Shown: piece after piece, positions 42,831 to 52,851 of the stretch | How positions within the stretch are numbered: the stretch's first letter is position 1 | How the letters are laid out: the number at the start of each line of letters is the position of its first letter | Origin: Adiantum capillus-veneris | Lineage: Eukaryota > Streptophyta > Polypodiopsida > Polypodiales > Pteridaceae | Direction: 5' to 3' | Length of the DNA stretch: 53,000 nt | Assembly (NCBI GenBank): GCA_014529385.2 | Contig: CM043964.1 | Location: forward strand, 106,830,087-106,883,086 | Position numbers and translations under genes: made by a program | Notes under the pieces: generated by a model | Database searches by the model: none | Seen by the model: the letters and a program-made list of their open reading frames with translations, nothing else | Told to the model about the DNA's origin: nothing

Positions 42831-43620
42831 GGCAGATTGAATTTTGATCATGTTTGTGAAGCTTGTCAATTTGGAAAGCAATCTCACTTACCATTTCCAA
42901 AGAGGGGGAGCATTAGCCAAAGTCCTTTGGAAATTGTTCATTCAGATATTTGGGGAACTTGTGATCATGCTACGCCAAATGGTTGTCGATATTTTATCAC
43001 ATTTACGGATAATTACAGCAGAATGACATGGGTTTACTTTCTAAAGGCAAAGTCAGAGGCATTTGAGGTATTCTTGGAGTTCAAAGTTATGGTTGAGAAA
43101 GAGAATGGTTGTCAAATTAAATGCCTATGTACAGATGGAGGGGGAGAGTACATGTCACACAGTTTTGATGATTACTTACGTGAACAAGGCATAAGAAGAT
43201 AGATTACTTGCAGATACACACCACAACAAAATGGAGTTGCTTAGAGAAAGAATAGAGTCATAGCAGAGATTGCAAGAGCCATGATGAATGAGATGAATAT
43301 GCCATTAACATATTGGGATGAAGCAGTTCATAGAGCAGTACACATTATGAATGGAACACCAACAGCTGCCATTCATGAAATTTCACCTTATGAGAGACTT
43401 TATGGGATCAAGCCAACAGTTTCCTATATGAAAGTTTTTGGATGTGTTTGCTATGTTCATGTGCCAAATGAAGCAAGAAAGAAGATGGAGCCAAAGGCAG
43501 TGAAGTGTATATTCTTGGGCTACCCAGTTGAAAAGAAAGGTTACAAGTGCTATGATCCTACGACAAGACAAGTTTATGTCAGTAGAGATGCAGATTTTGT
43601 GAGCATGAACCATGGTATAA
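42831..43620 (+). pseudogene. Integrase of copia F
   Basis: First Asp in LEIVHSDIWGTCDHA, second in CLCTDGGGEYMS. A TAG at 43201 precedes ITCRYTPQQNGVA, and a second TAG at 43243 occupies the position of the catalytic Glu (GVA-stop-RKNR). Downstream VHIMNGTPTAAI and CIFLGYPVEKKGYKCY are typical. A frameshift near 43610 leads into the RT frame. Confidence 0.92.
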
Positions 43621-45382
43621 ACCAAAGCCAGTGATGATAGAAGATGAGTATGAAGAGCAAGAGAATGTGCGTCATGTTTTTGATAAGCTAGGACCATCAA
43701 CAAGAACTATTTCAGGACCACATATGGCAGAGGAGAGTACAGGAAGTGTCAACCCATGGAGCGGTCGTTTGCGAGATAAGAAGCAAGACGGGAAAGGCAA
43801 GAAGAAAGTGGTTGAAGAGAGTTATGGAGATGAAAGCTTCGATGAAGAGCATGGTTTACCACATTTGAGGACACCTGACAGTAAGCATATTGAGAAATAT
43901 GTACCCCCATATGCAAGAGTTGAAGAGAAGAGTGCACCACAGTTGAGAAGATCAGAGAGGGTGCGTTATCCAGTTGATAGATTGACATACAACGGTTACA
44001 TGTGTACACATTATGCATACATGGTTTCACGTGTGCAACATAAGGAGACTACATGTTTTCAAGAGGCAATTGGAAAATCAGAATGGGAGTCAGCTATGGA
44101 TGATGAGATGGATGCTCTTGTGAAGAATGACACTTGGGATTTGGTTCGCTTGCCAAGTGGAAAGAAAGCAATTGGTTCAAAATGGGTATACAAAGTCAAG
44201 TGCAAGTTAGATGGTAGTGTGGAAAGATACAAAGCGAGGCTTGTTGCTAAAGGTTATGCACAAACAAAAGGTCTTGATTATGATGAGACATTTAGTCCAG
44301 TTGCAAAGATGACAACAGTCAGATTGGTGATAGCAATGGCAAGTATGTTCGGTTGGAAGTTACGACAAATGGATGTGGATAATGCATTCTTGAATGGTGA
44401 CTTGGAAGAAGAAGTTTATATGATACAGCCAGAGGGTTATCAACATCCAGAGTTTCCATATTATGTGTGTAAGTTGAAGAAAACATTGTATGGTTTGAAG
44501 CAAGCATCTAGAGCTTGGTGTGAAAAGATAACCAGATTCTTGAAGAAGATTGGATTTAAACAGTCTATTTCTGATCACTCATTGTTTTTGAAGCATGTTG
44601 ATGGAGAGATTGTCGTTATTGTTATCTATGTTGATGACTTGATTCTCACTGGAAGTCATGATGAGCAAATTTTTCATGTGAAGAAGAGTTTGTTGAGACA
44701 ATTCAACATGAAGGACCTTGGTGAGTTGAGATATTTTTCGGGAATTGAAATTGTCAACACTTTATCAGGAATTTGGATGATACAAAGACAATATGCGTTG
44801 GATATGCTTGAGAAGTATGGAATGACAGCGTGCAAACCGGTTGATACACCTCTTGATCAAAATGTGAAGTTGTTTGATGATGGACATTACATTGAGGATG
44901 TCACTATGTATCGCAAGATGGTTGGAAGCCTTATTTACTTGACAATAACAAGGCCAGATTTGAGTTATGCAGTGGGTGTTGTGAGTCAATTCATGCAAAA
45001 GCCATGTAAAAGTCATCTTGATGCAGTGAGACGGATTATGAGATATGTGAAAGCCACTGTCAGTTATGGAATGTTTTATGAAAATAATGGGAAGCTTTGT
45101 CTTTATGGTTACACAGATGCAGATTGGGCAGGAGATTTTATGGATAGAAGATCTACAAGTGGTTATGCATTTTTCATTGGCAATGGTATGATAAGTTGGA
45201 GTAGCAAGAAGCAATCAACTGTAGCATTATCAAGTACACAAGCTGAATATCGTGGAGTAGCTTTGGCAGCATGTGAAGAGTCATGGTTGAGAGTACTTAT
45301 GGTAGACTTTGGTTTTGACTATCTTGATAGTGTCATTATATATCATGTTGGCAAAGAATCTAGTCTACCATGCTCGCACTAA
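43621..45382 (+). pseudogene. Reverse transcriptase and RNase H of copia F, 583-codon open frame
   Basis: The longest intact reading frame in the window. [80 protein letters not shown] with intact YVDD. RNase H: GYTDADWAGDFMDRR and SSTQAEYRGVA. The third RNase H block, normally Y-C-D-N-Q-S, is lost: the frame reads IIYHVGKESSLPCSH and stops. The remainder continues in another frame at 45345. Confidence 0.93.
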
Positions 45383-45578
45383 ACACATTGAGGTACATTA
45401 TCACTTCATTAGAGAAAAAGTTTTGGCAAATGAGATTGATTTGGTGTATGTGAAGACAAATGATCAAGTTGCGGATATATTCACAAAAGCTCTTGGAAAG
45501 GAGAAGTTTTGCTACTTTCGTGAAGCATTGGGAATCCATCATATGCAAGCTCACTCTGAGCTTGAGGGGGAGTGTTAA
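45345..45578 (+). pseudogene. C-terminal end of Pol (copia F), shifted frame
   Basis: LAKNLVYHARTKHIEVHYHF and NDQVADIFTKALGKEKF are the end of copia RNase H, including the final Asp. It ends SELEGEC at TAA just inside the 3' LTR start. A small deletion near 45345 caused the shift. Confidence 0.9.
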
Positions 45579-45801
45579 AGAATATGATGTTAAAGAATAT
45601 GTCCATTGTGCTATGGACGGCCGGACACTGACTATTCTATGTTGTAAATATACTTTGGATAATAGTTAAAAGAAGAAGAAGAGAAGAGCAACTCGTTGAA
45701 TGGCTGCTGCAGGGTAACGATTGTGTGTGTGTGTGTCGATGTGTGTTGGTGTGTGTGCGTAGTCTTCTTTTCTACCTTCTCCATCACCTGCGCACTCTAC
45801 A
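45561..45801 (+). repeat. Polypurine tract and 3' LTR of copia F
   Basis: CTTGAGGGGGAG (45561-45572) directly precedes TGTTAAAG at 45573. The LTR ends CTCTACA at 45801. Confidence 0.93.
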
Positions 45802-45806
45802 GGTGG

Positions 45807-46112
45807 TACAAAAGAAATCAAGATGCAATATTTCTTTTATACATTAATCTTGAGTAGAAAACCCAATACCTAAGTCAAGCACATATTACCATAGTAGGAC
45901 TTCACTTTGCGAAAGACCAAACTATGCGACGGTTGAGACTTGGATTATTTTGGCCAACTATGAGGAGTGATGTTCATTATTTTGTGAAGAATTGCCTTCA
46001 ATATCAAAAACAAGTACCCATACCTCATGTGACATTGTTCCAAATATCACTTGTTCCTAAGTGGAGTAACTATCTAGTTACTTACTTATCAAGCTGAACA
46101 TTTCCTAAGGAT
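45807..46112 (+). pseudogene. First HHCC-like module of element D
   Basis: After removal of copia F the frame reads LAGRWYKRNQDAIFLLYINL, a TAG, then SQAHITIVGLHFAKD with H-x6-H, RLRLGLFWPTMRSDVHYFVK and NCLQYQK. The second Cys pair member is Tyr. This resembles an integrase HHCC domain but precedes a second, better one. The linker SNYLVTYLSS and a TGA follow. Confidence 0.7.
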
Positions 46113-46682
46113 ATGAGTAAACGCCGTCAAAGAGCAATTGAAACTGAAGCAAGCGACTATGCTCTTATTGGAAACCAATTGTATCGGAGAGGTAAAGATC
46201 AACATTTGCGTCTTTGTGCAAATGAAGATGAATATATTCCAATTATAAAAGAAGAACACGCTAGATTAACTGGAGGTCACTTTTCAAGTGAAACCACCGC
46301 AAGAGCAATCTTAATGTCATGCATATGGTGGCCAACACTTTTTGTAGATGCCAAGGAATATGTTTGAAGGTGTGATGCATGTCAACGAGATAAAATGCCA
46401 ACCCATGTAGATAGCATGCCCTTATGACCAATGATGGGGGCTAGAGCTTTCGCAAAATGGGGTATAGGATTTGTTGGGCCAATACAGCCACTTGCTTATA
46501 GAACCCAAGCTCAATATATCATTGTAGCTACGGACTATTTGACCAAGTGGAGTGAGGCTAAAGAAACTCAAAAGAATGATGGACATGAATTGTTTGAGAG
46601 ACTTGAAGATTTGGAAAAGCTTGATGAGCAAAGGCTAACTGCTGTAGCTTACATCTATGTACAAAAGCAAAAGCAAGAATAA
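46113..46682 (+). pseudogene. Second HHCC module and deleted integrase core of element D
   Basis: IGNQLYRRGKDQHLRL and EEHARLTGGHFSSETTA (H-x6-H) lead to CIWWPTLFVDAKEYV, TGA, then RCDACQRDK. The core begins FAKWGIGFVGPIQPL, where relatives have WGIDF, so the first catalytic Asp is Gly. YIIVATDYLTKWSEA follows. The frame then jumps from KETQKND to HELFERLEDLEKLDEQRL, a sequence normally beyond the catalytic Glu. Roughly 100 residues are therefore missing. Confidence 0.85.
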
Positions 46683-47112
46683 TTTTTGATTCCCATCTAA
46701 TAACAAAAATCTTCCAAAAAGAGGACTTAGTTTTAGTCTATTCCCTTAAGCAACACATTCCCAAGTTTAAGAAAAAGGGAAACGGACTGTTTATCATTGA
46801 AGATGTATCTCCAAGTGGAGCAGTTAAGTTGTCTACTCTAGATGGCAAACCAATGGCTAATTGGATTAGTGGATGTTGTTTAAAGAAGTACAATTTTCCA
46901 CTAACCAATGAATTGCTAAAAAAATTGCATGCAGCTAAGTAAAGAAAGATAAAACGACAGCAGGTTATTGATGAAGCCCAAGAAGAAGCTCGGCTTCGAG
47001 TACTCAAAGGAAAAGCTGCTCTCAAGAATCAACAAATGCCTATTCCCATCAACAATCTGGAACTAGATGACCGACAATGGGAATTCAGAAAGATGCAGTG
47101 TAAACAGATGAT
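46683..47112 (+). pseudogene. Integrase C-terminal region of element D
   Basis: The continuing frame gives DLVLVYSLKQHIPKFKKKGN, GLFIIEDVSPSGAVKLST and LDGKPMANWISGCCLKKYNF, similar to integrase C-terminal folds. After it comes a charged helix (RQQVIDEAQEEARLRVLKGK). Stops occur at about 46680 and 46940. No chromodomain. Confidence 0.7.
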
Positions 47113-47516
47113 GAATGGATAGATGGAATGGACCTTCGCATCAAAGTACAACTGAACAATCATAGCACAAATGCATTGGTCGATACAGGAGCTTGAGAAA
47201 ATGTAGCTCGTTATTCCACATACAAGAAAGCAACAAGTCAGTCTTTGACAACAGAAATAGTGACTATAAAGGATACAACGAGAACCTAACACCAACATTG
47301 GGAGTAGTCAACTTAAATGTGATAGTACATGGATGTTCATGCCCTCATCAATTTGTATGCTTACCAGATGAACACATGAATAAAACAATGATTCTTGGAA
47401 TCTCATGGATGCGGACGTACAAGGCGATACCAGATTGGGATACCAATAAGCTCAAGCTATCACCTAAAGGCGGACAACTCATTGCTCCAATTGCACCAAG
47501 CAAGGAGGAATGGTAA
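47113..47516 (+). pseudogene. Second retropepsin-like domain of element D, downstream of integrase
   Basis: Frame 1 reads MDLRIKVQLNNHSTNALVDT followed by GA and TGA. LVDTGA (about 47176-47193) is the aspartic protease loop in its canonical DTG form. In another frame about 50 codons later come VVNLNVIVHGCSCPHQFVCL and then MNKTMILGISWMRTYKAIPD, where ILG-x-SWM is the second conserved strand. This is the same arrangement as gypsy proteases, but located after integrase; the canonical one is at 37141-37440. It may be a real second protease, a non-catalytic capsid or processing module, or a recombined fragment. Confidence 0.6.
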
Positions 47517-47920
47517 GGAGGATACTAGTAGAGCAAACCACGAAGCGATCAATCTTCTCCATCCTATAGACAAGAAAATTCTAAAAGTAGCGTGCAAGGA
47601 GTCATGCAAATTTGGGTACCAAAAGCACAGCTTAAGGACAAGCCGATTCAAATCTGGGTGCCCAAAACATCATCTCCAATACCAAAGATAGTTCCAAGTT
47701 TCAAAACACAAAGAGGAGCATCTTCGAACAAGGAACCTAATACAAAATGGATTTGGAAGAAAAAGGAGTACTTATCTTCTCCGCAAACTGTAAAACCGAT
47801 CAAACAATGGAGAGTTAAGTCTCATAAGACTAAACCACACCATTCTAACCAAGACAAACCAAGATACCAATGGAGGGTAAAAGCACGACAACCATCATTA
47901 TTGATACTGACAACTTAGGA
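47517..47920 (+). CDS. Basic Trp-rich repeat segment of element D
   Basis: The frame at 47592-47918 has recurring Trp-basic words: QIWVPK twice (about 47604 and 47649), then KWIWKKKE, QWRVKSHK and QWRVKARQ. Net charge is strongly positive. No domain recognised; an RNA-binding or structural tail is conceivable. Confidence 0.4.
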
Positions 47921-48240
47921 AATCAGCATACCAAAGCATCCTCATGATACAATCAAGCAAAAAGCACACAAGCTACAAGATTTGCTCTTTGGAAGACAGC
48001 AAAAGAAAATCTTGATATTAGAAACCCTTGAGTTAGTTACTCAAGACCCAACTCTTGTACAACATAATGGTTTTAACTCCATTGATTTTCAAAGCATGGT
48101 AGAGCCAACCAAGGCTATGCATAGACACGATAGTTCAACCCATGAACACAGTCGTCCCGGAGTATGCCATCTAGGAGGGGTGGAAGGGAACTAAGTAATT
48201 AAGGGCAATGTTCGAAGAGGGAGGAAAAAGTTTGATGTAA
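47921..48240 (+). CDS. Unrecognised short ORF at the end of the D pol region
   Basis: A 70-codon frame (47982-48194) reads MLFGRQQKKILILETLELVT and ends in TAA. A purine-rich stretch GAAGAGGGAGGAAAAAG follows at about 48212-48229. It looks like a polypurine tract but is not followed by sequence resembling the left LTR. Confidence 0.35.
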
Positions 48241-50400
48241 CATGTGATTTTTTGCAAAAAATACCTAATAATACCCTTACAAATCATCAACACGGGAAAT
48301 TTAACTGATAACATCTCCTCGATGAGTAAATATTGTATATACTATCAGAAAATCATAAAAAATGGTCTTTTTTGGTTATTTTTCATCATATTTCTTGATA
48401 TTCGGATTTAAAAATGGAGAAATCCAACAAAAAACAATTAAACTGTGGTTTTCAATGGACTTTCTAATTATTGGATTTTCACTTTGTTTTTTTAATCGCA
48501 TTTGTTATTTTCTTTGATTTTTTGAATAAACAAGTAAAAAATTAATAATAAATAGAAAATGAGCTCAACTGGAAAAATTGAAGATACACTGATGATCAAA
48601 AGGACAAGGCAGACATGCACAAAGAAATTTGATCAAATCGGCAGATGGAAGCGGGAACCCTAAATTAGGCGGCCAAGGCTTACTTTTGTAGAATTCTTGC
48701 AGAATGAGCTACAGGAATCCGATTGAGGAAATTTTTGAGTCTAACATAGATTTCACGGCGTAGTAGGACTAACAGGGCAATTAGGGAAAAAATGGTTTGG
48801 GAAGCTCGAGTATAGATGTCTAAGGTAACCTAAAATCACCTCATTTCCACTTGTCGCCCTTGGTGGAGAGAGAGCTTTTGACCTTCTTCGCGTGAGATTT
48901 TTGGGAGTCCACAGGCGTTCGTTTATAGCGCCGTCTCACACGAGACATGAGGGATAAGTTCCATACTTATCAATGATCCATTCTGTATGGCCGGTAGCTA
49001 GTCTAAGCCCATGGGAAAAACCATAGAATCCGAGCAGTGCACGAAGCCTATGACCAAAAATTGACCATAGCGGCCTGTCAGCTCAACCAAATCGGCGAGA
49101 CTTGAACTTAGCATGCCCCTATATAATAGAACACTTCTATATCAATAGTTGACCATTGGGCAGGGGTCGAGGGGGTCCCAAGTAGAAAAGCTAGGTTTTT
49201 GGAAGATACCAGAATTGGATTCTGACTCCACAAACAGCTAGTAGATTGGGTCTATACACAATGTATATGGTTGGTTTCATAAAAACAATCAAGGAAAGCT
49301 CTCAAAAAGCAAGAAACAGCTCAAAGGCTACAAAGAATCAAATTTGATATATGAAGTCAAACTGACTCTAAATGGGCCAAAACTAGATGGGTTTCTTCAA
49401 GACTATGTAGCGGACAAGTCCATAGCTTCAAAAGTGACTAACTAACTCCACAGGCCATGTAGTCACAAAAAATTGGTGAATTCAGAGTCGACAACGCATG
49501 AAGTGATGTCGACAAGACAAAACTTGACCAAATTTTATTTAGAACTTGTTTTAGGTGTCTCGAACATGTTCAGATCAAAATTTGTCAATTTTAGCAAAAA
49601 AAGTTGACTGTTGTAAATAATCGTGATTATTTACTTTTGCAATTTTTTGACTTCAAAATGGTACCATCACTTCACCTATCACTTGTACACACCTATTACA
49701 TGCCACATTTCAATTATGAGCCAAATTGATCAATGATAACTTGAAAAATTGTCAAAAAACGCAAAGAAGTCCTTTCAAACCAATTTCTGAGTTATCAATC
49801 ACATTTTTTGATCCAAATCACCTCATATCTCATACACAGAGTTTACATCATGCCTAGAATCAAGTTGCACCAAAAATGTTTATTTTGATAAAAAAGGTAA
49901 TAATCACGATTATTTACTTTTTTTGCCAAAATGGGGAAAAATTGCAACTTTGACCTTATGGGACCAAAGCAAATGATGCTCCAAGCCCACTGACCAAGTT
50001 TGAGAAAATTTGGATCTCAAAACCTCAAAATCCCTTTATATCTATTGTTTCAGAGACGGAAAGCCTAAATCTGGTACCATTTCCACCCTGTGCACTCAAA
50101 TGCGCCCACACTTCACTCAGAGTATCTAATTTCTATATATTTCAAGCCTATAATGCCAAAAATGCAAAAAGTGGAAAAAATTTCTCAGTTGTAAATAATC
50201 GCGATTATTTACTTTTGTTGCAAATTTTTACTTGGACTTTATGAATTTGACCTTTACATGTTTTTATGCATCTATGCATGTTCCAAAATTGATTTGAAGC
50301 AAATTGGACTCAATTTGTCAGCAATTCATAGTGAAGGCCATTTCAGAGCGAAAATTGCAGAAATTTTCTAACTTTGGCACTCTATTCACTTAATAGGAGC
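48241..50400 (+). other. Post-pol non-coding region of element D with palindrome-centred repeats
   Basis: About 2.1 kb without ORFs. The first 1.3 kb has no clear repeat. From 49.5 kb it carries three cores of the same palindrome found in the leader. Confidence 0.7.
49613..50212 (+). repeat. About 285-bp tandem monomers with the 22-bp palindrome, post-pol array
   Basis: Cores at 49613-49634 (one mismatch), 49897-49917 (one base shorter) and 50191-50212 (perfect), spaced 284 and 294. Orientation is the same as in the leader array, with TGCAAAAA or a similar A-rich run before and CTTTTG after. The phrase AATTTGGATC between cores recurs in both arrays. Confidence 0.85.
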
Positions 50401-52851
50401 AATGCAAGTTGCAGAGAAGGCCAAGAAGACGGTCTCTCAAAAAGAGAAATAGCAAGAGCTTCCACCATACCAACGGGACCCCAGTTCAGTAAAGACAGCC
50501 AAAGCAACATATCTATCCAGAGAACAGCTTGAAGAGAACAACACCACGGTTTTCACAGGCATGTTTAAAAGTGAAGAAGGACATCAAGTAGAGCTACAAC
50601 TACTACCGAAAGAAATCTATGATGTCCCAATAAAGACAGACACAAAGGAGAGCCAACAGAAGGCTCGGCCTCAGAGAATTCTACAACCAAGAATTGTGTG
50701 GCGTAGGCTTCCAAAAAGCCTATGAGCTCTTGTCTACAATTAAGGAAGATAGATCAACCCAAATTACTGACCAACAAGGGCAGAAAGTCAAAATAGTGAT
50801 CACAAAGGAAATTGTGGCCGAGGCTTGAAAGTTGCCAACAGAAGGGATGAAAATGAGATTTTGGGACAGAAAGACAACATCCACCTTCACCAAGGAGACT
50901 GCTACAACAACCTTTGCCAACCTCATCCAAAAGCAAGTAGAAGAACCAACACGTTTGTATCATCAACACTTCCATTTTCTAGCAAAGAGACCACCAAGGT
51001 ACACCACACCAAATCATGCAGTTGCGACTACATTTACCCAAGTTTTGAAGTCGACAACCAGGCAATTGACCATGCTCAATATGTGCTATCAACACTAAAG
51101 GGCACCAAGAAAGAAGGTAAAATCACGTATCTGGGAGCGCCTGAGGTACTGACAAGAATAGCATACCATGCTATTGGCATGGCAGAAAATTTGTTGCCTG
51201 CCCCAGATCAAAACACATGGATTGTGTTCGCACAACCATCTCCAAGAACCACACAATTGTCAAAGAGAGTTTACAAATCTGATGAAGAATCTGCTGAAAG
51301 CTCCCACAAAGCTCATAGTAGTGAGAGCTCAGACAATGAAGAGAGGAGAGCCAGAATAGAATAGATGCTCTTGAATGCATGTACACGGAAGCAGAAGCCT
51401 TAAAGCTAATAGAAGCTCAAGAAGCTGAAAGAAAAGCAAAGGAAGATGCAGTGGAGCAGCAGAGACAAGCTGAAGTGGCCCAACAAAGTGAATCCCAACA
51501 TGAACAGGGTGAGATGTCTCCCAGACCATCATCACCCTATACGGAACAGGAAGACCAACCGATGCCAAGCCCTCCACCTTCACCAACTGCTAGATCCACT
51601 GAGGGTGAGGAAGTCAAAGAAAAAGAGCCTGAATCGAGAAGGCATCAAACTTTGAGCAACCAAGGACAACTGAACAAAGAGAGGCCACACTTGCTACCAC
51701 CACTCAACAGGAAACGGCCGAGGCATCCACGAAGCCTCAAGAAGACAAAGCAGCCAAGGCAACCACACAGCCTCAAGGAGAGGTAGAAACCGCGACGCAA
51801 CCACAAGCAACCACAACCCCACCCAAGGAGCCATACACAGAGACTGCCGAAACATCTAGGCAACCTACAGAGCATGAAGATTGGTAGACAAATGATGAAG
51901 TCATTCTACAAGTAAACGAATATGCCAAGCAGATGTAGATGATGACCAAAAAATGTAAACAACAACACTTAGTCGCAGTGCTAAATCTAGAGAGCTGGAG
52001 ATGGTTATCGATGCTCTACAAGGAAAGCTAGAGGATAGGATTAATTTCATCACACATCTGCAGAGACAAATCCAAGAGCTGAGAGATGAAGCTAAACAAC
52101 ACCAGCTGGCCAAAGAGAAACAACAAAAGAGATGAGAGCTAAAGCTAAACAACACCAACTGGCCAAAGAGAAACAACAAAGGAAAATGGAGGAACTGGGC
52201 GAACTTCTCACGAAGTTATTAAATGCCTGCAAGACCAAAGACCAACAAGTGACAGAGGTAACCAATGAACTCTTAACCACAACTCTATCAGTACAAAAGA
52301 TCCAAGTACAACTTGACATAGCAAACACTTCACTGCAATATTCAAAGCAAAGGATCAATGATCAGGCAACCTTCTTGAGACAAATAAGGAAAAATACTAC
52401 AGTTGCTTCGATCAAAGGTACTGATGAAGTATATAAGGCATTGTAGGAGAAGAATAAGAATCTTGAACTCGAGCTAAAGCTAGAGCAGTCACAACGAAGA
52501 GACCTTGCATTAATGAGGGTACAAAGAGAAGAACAACTGCTCAAGGAGATAGCCGAGCTAAAGAGGCCCAATTAGCTGTTGCAAGAGGGACATCCAGAGA
52601 TGCAAGAAGAAGCTGGTATCTCAGAGAAACCAAGTATTGAAATTCCCTCAGTCTCTTTTACTGAGATAGAAACACAGCCGACAAAAGGGCTAGGAGGAGA
52701 GGAAGATTTCCAGGTACCAATAACAGATGCTGAGCAAGTGCCAATGGTCCAGCTGTCCAAGGTTGACGAAGATGCACTCAAGGAGCACGTTGCTCAGGAG
52801 ACATATGAACAATGGAAAGCAACAATGGCCCAACAATGGATTGGGAATTGA
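50401..52851 (+). pseudogene. Accessory ORF of element D, homologous to remnant G
   Basis: It begins MQVAEKAKKTVSQKEK. Landmarks in order, across several stops and frameshifts: LEENNTTVFTGMFKSEEGHQ, VGFQKAYELLSTIKED (about 50703), LYHQHFHFLAKRPP, HAVATTFTQVL, IDHAQYVLSTLKGTKKE and APEVLTRIAYHAIGM (about 51137-51182). A Ser/Glu-rich stretch follows, then a Pro/Glu-rich region and a long coiled coil (MEELGELLTKLLNACKTKDQ, about 52186). It ends QQWIGN and TGA at 52849. Remnant G has the same landmarks. There is no membrane segment or enzyme motif. Function unknown; the position recalls extra ORFs after pol in giant plant gypsy elements. Confidence 0.7.

Larger units (their letters stand above)
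40092..45806 (+). mobile_element. Ty1/copia element F with imperfect target duplication
   Basis: LTRs of 229 bp (40097-40325, 45573-45801) differ at 8 sites. Flanks are GGTTG (40092-40096) and GGTGG (45802-45806). It is inserted in pol of element D between RNase H and integrase; removing it rejoins the D frame. Order is gag, protease, integrase, RT, RNase H. It differs from C and E in gag, with a Gly-Arg-rich tail. Stops, two frameshifts and a deletion in RNase H inactivate it. Confidence 0.95.

Noticed and set aside
44765-45214. 149-aa minus-strand ORF
   Set aside because: Antisense shadow of the RT-RNase H frame of copia F.
48212-48250. Start of the 3' LTR of element D after a purine-rich stretch
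   Set aside because: The following sequence does not resemble the left LTR, and palindrome repeats and an accessory ORF follow, so this is an internal purine tract unless the accessory region belongs to another element.
26948-50212. CRISPR-like array suggested by the repeated palindrome
   Set aside because: Spacing of about 285 bp, related spacer sequence, a plant retroelement setting and no cas genes rule this out.
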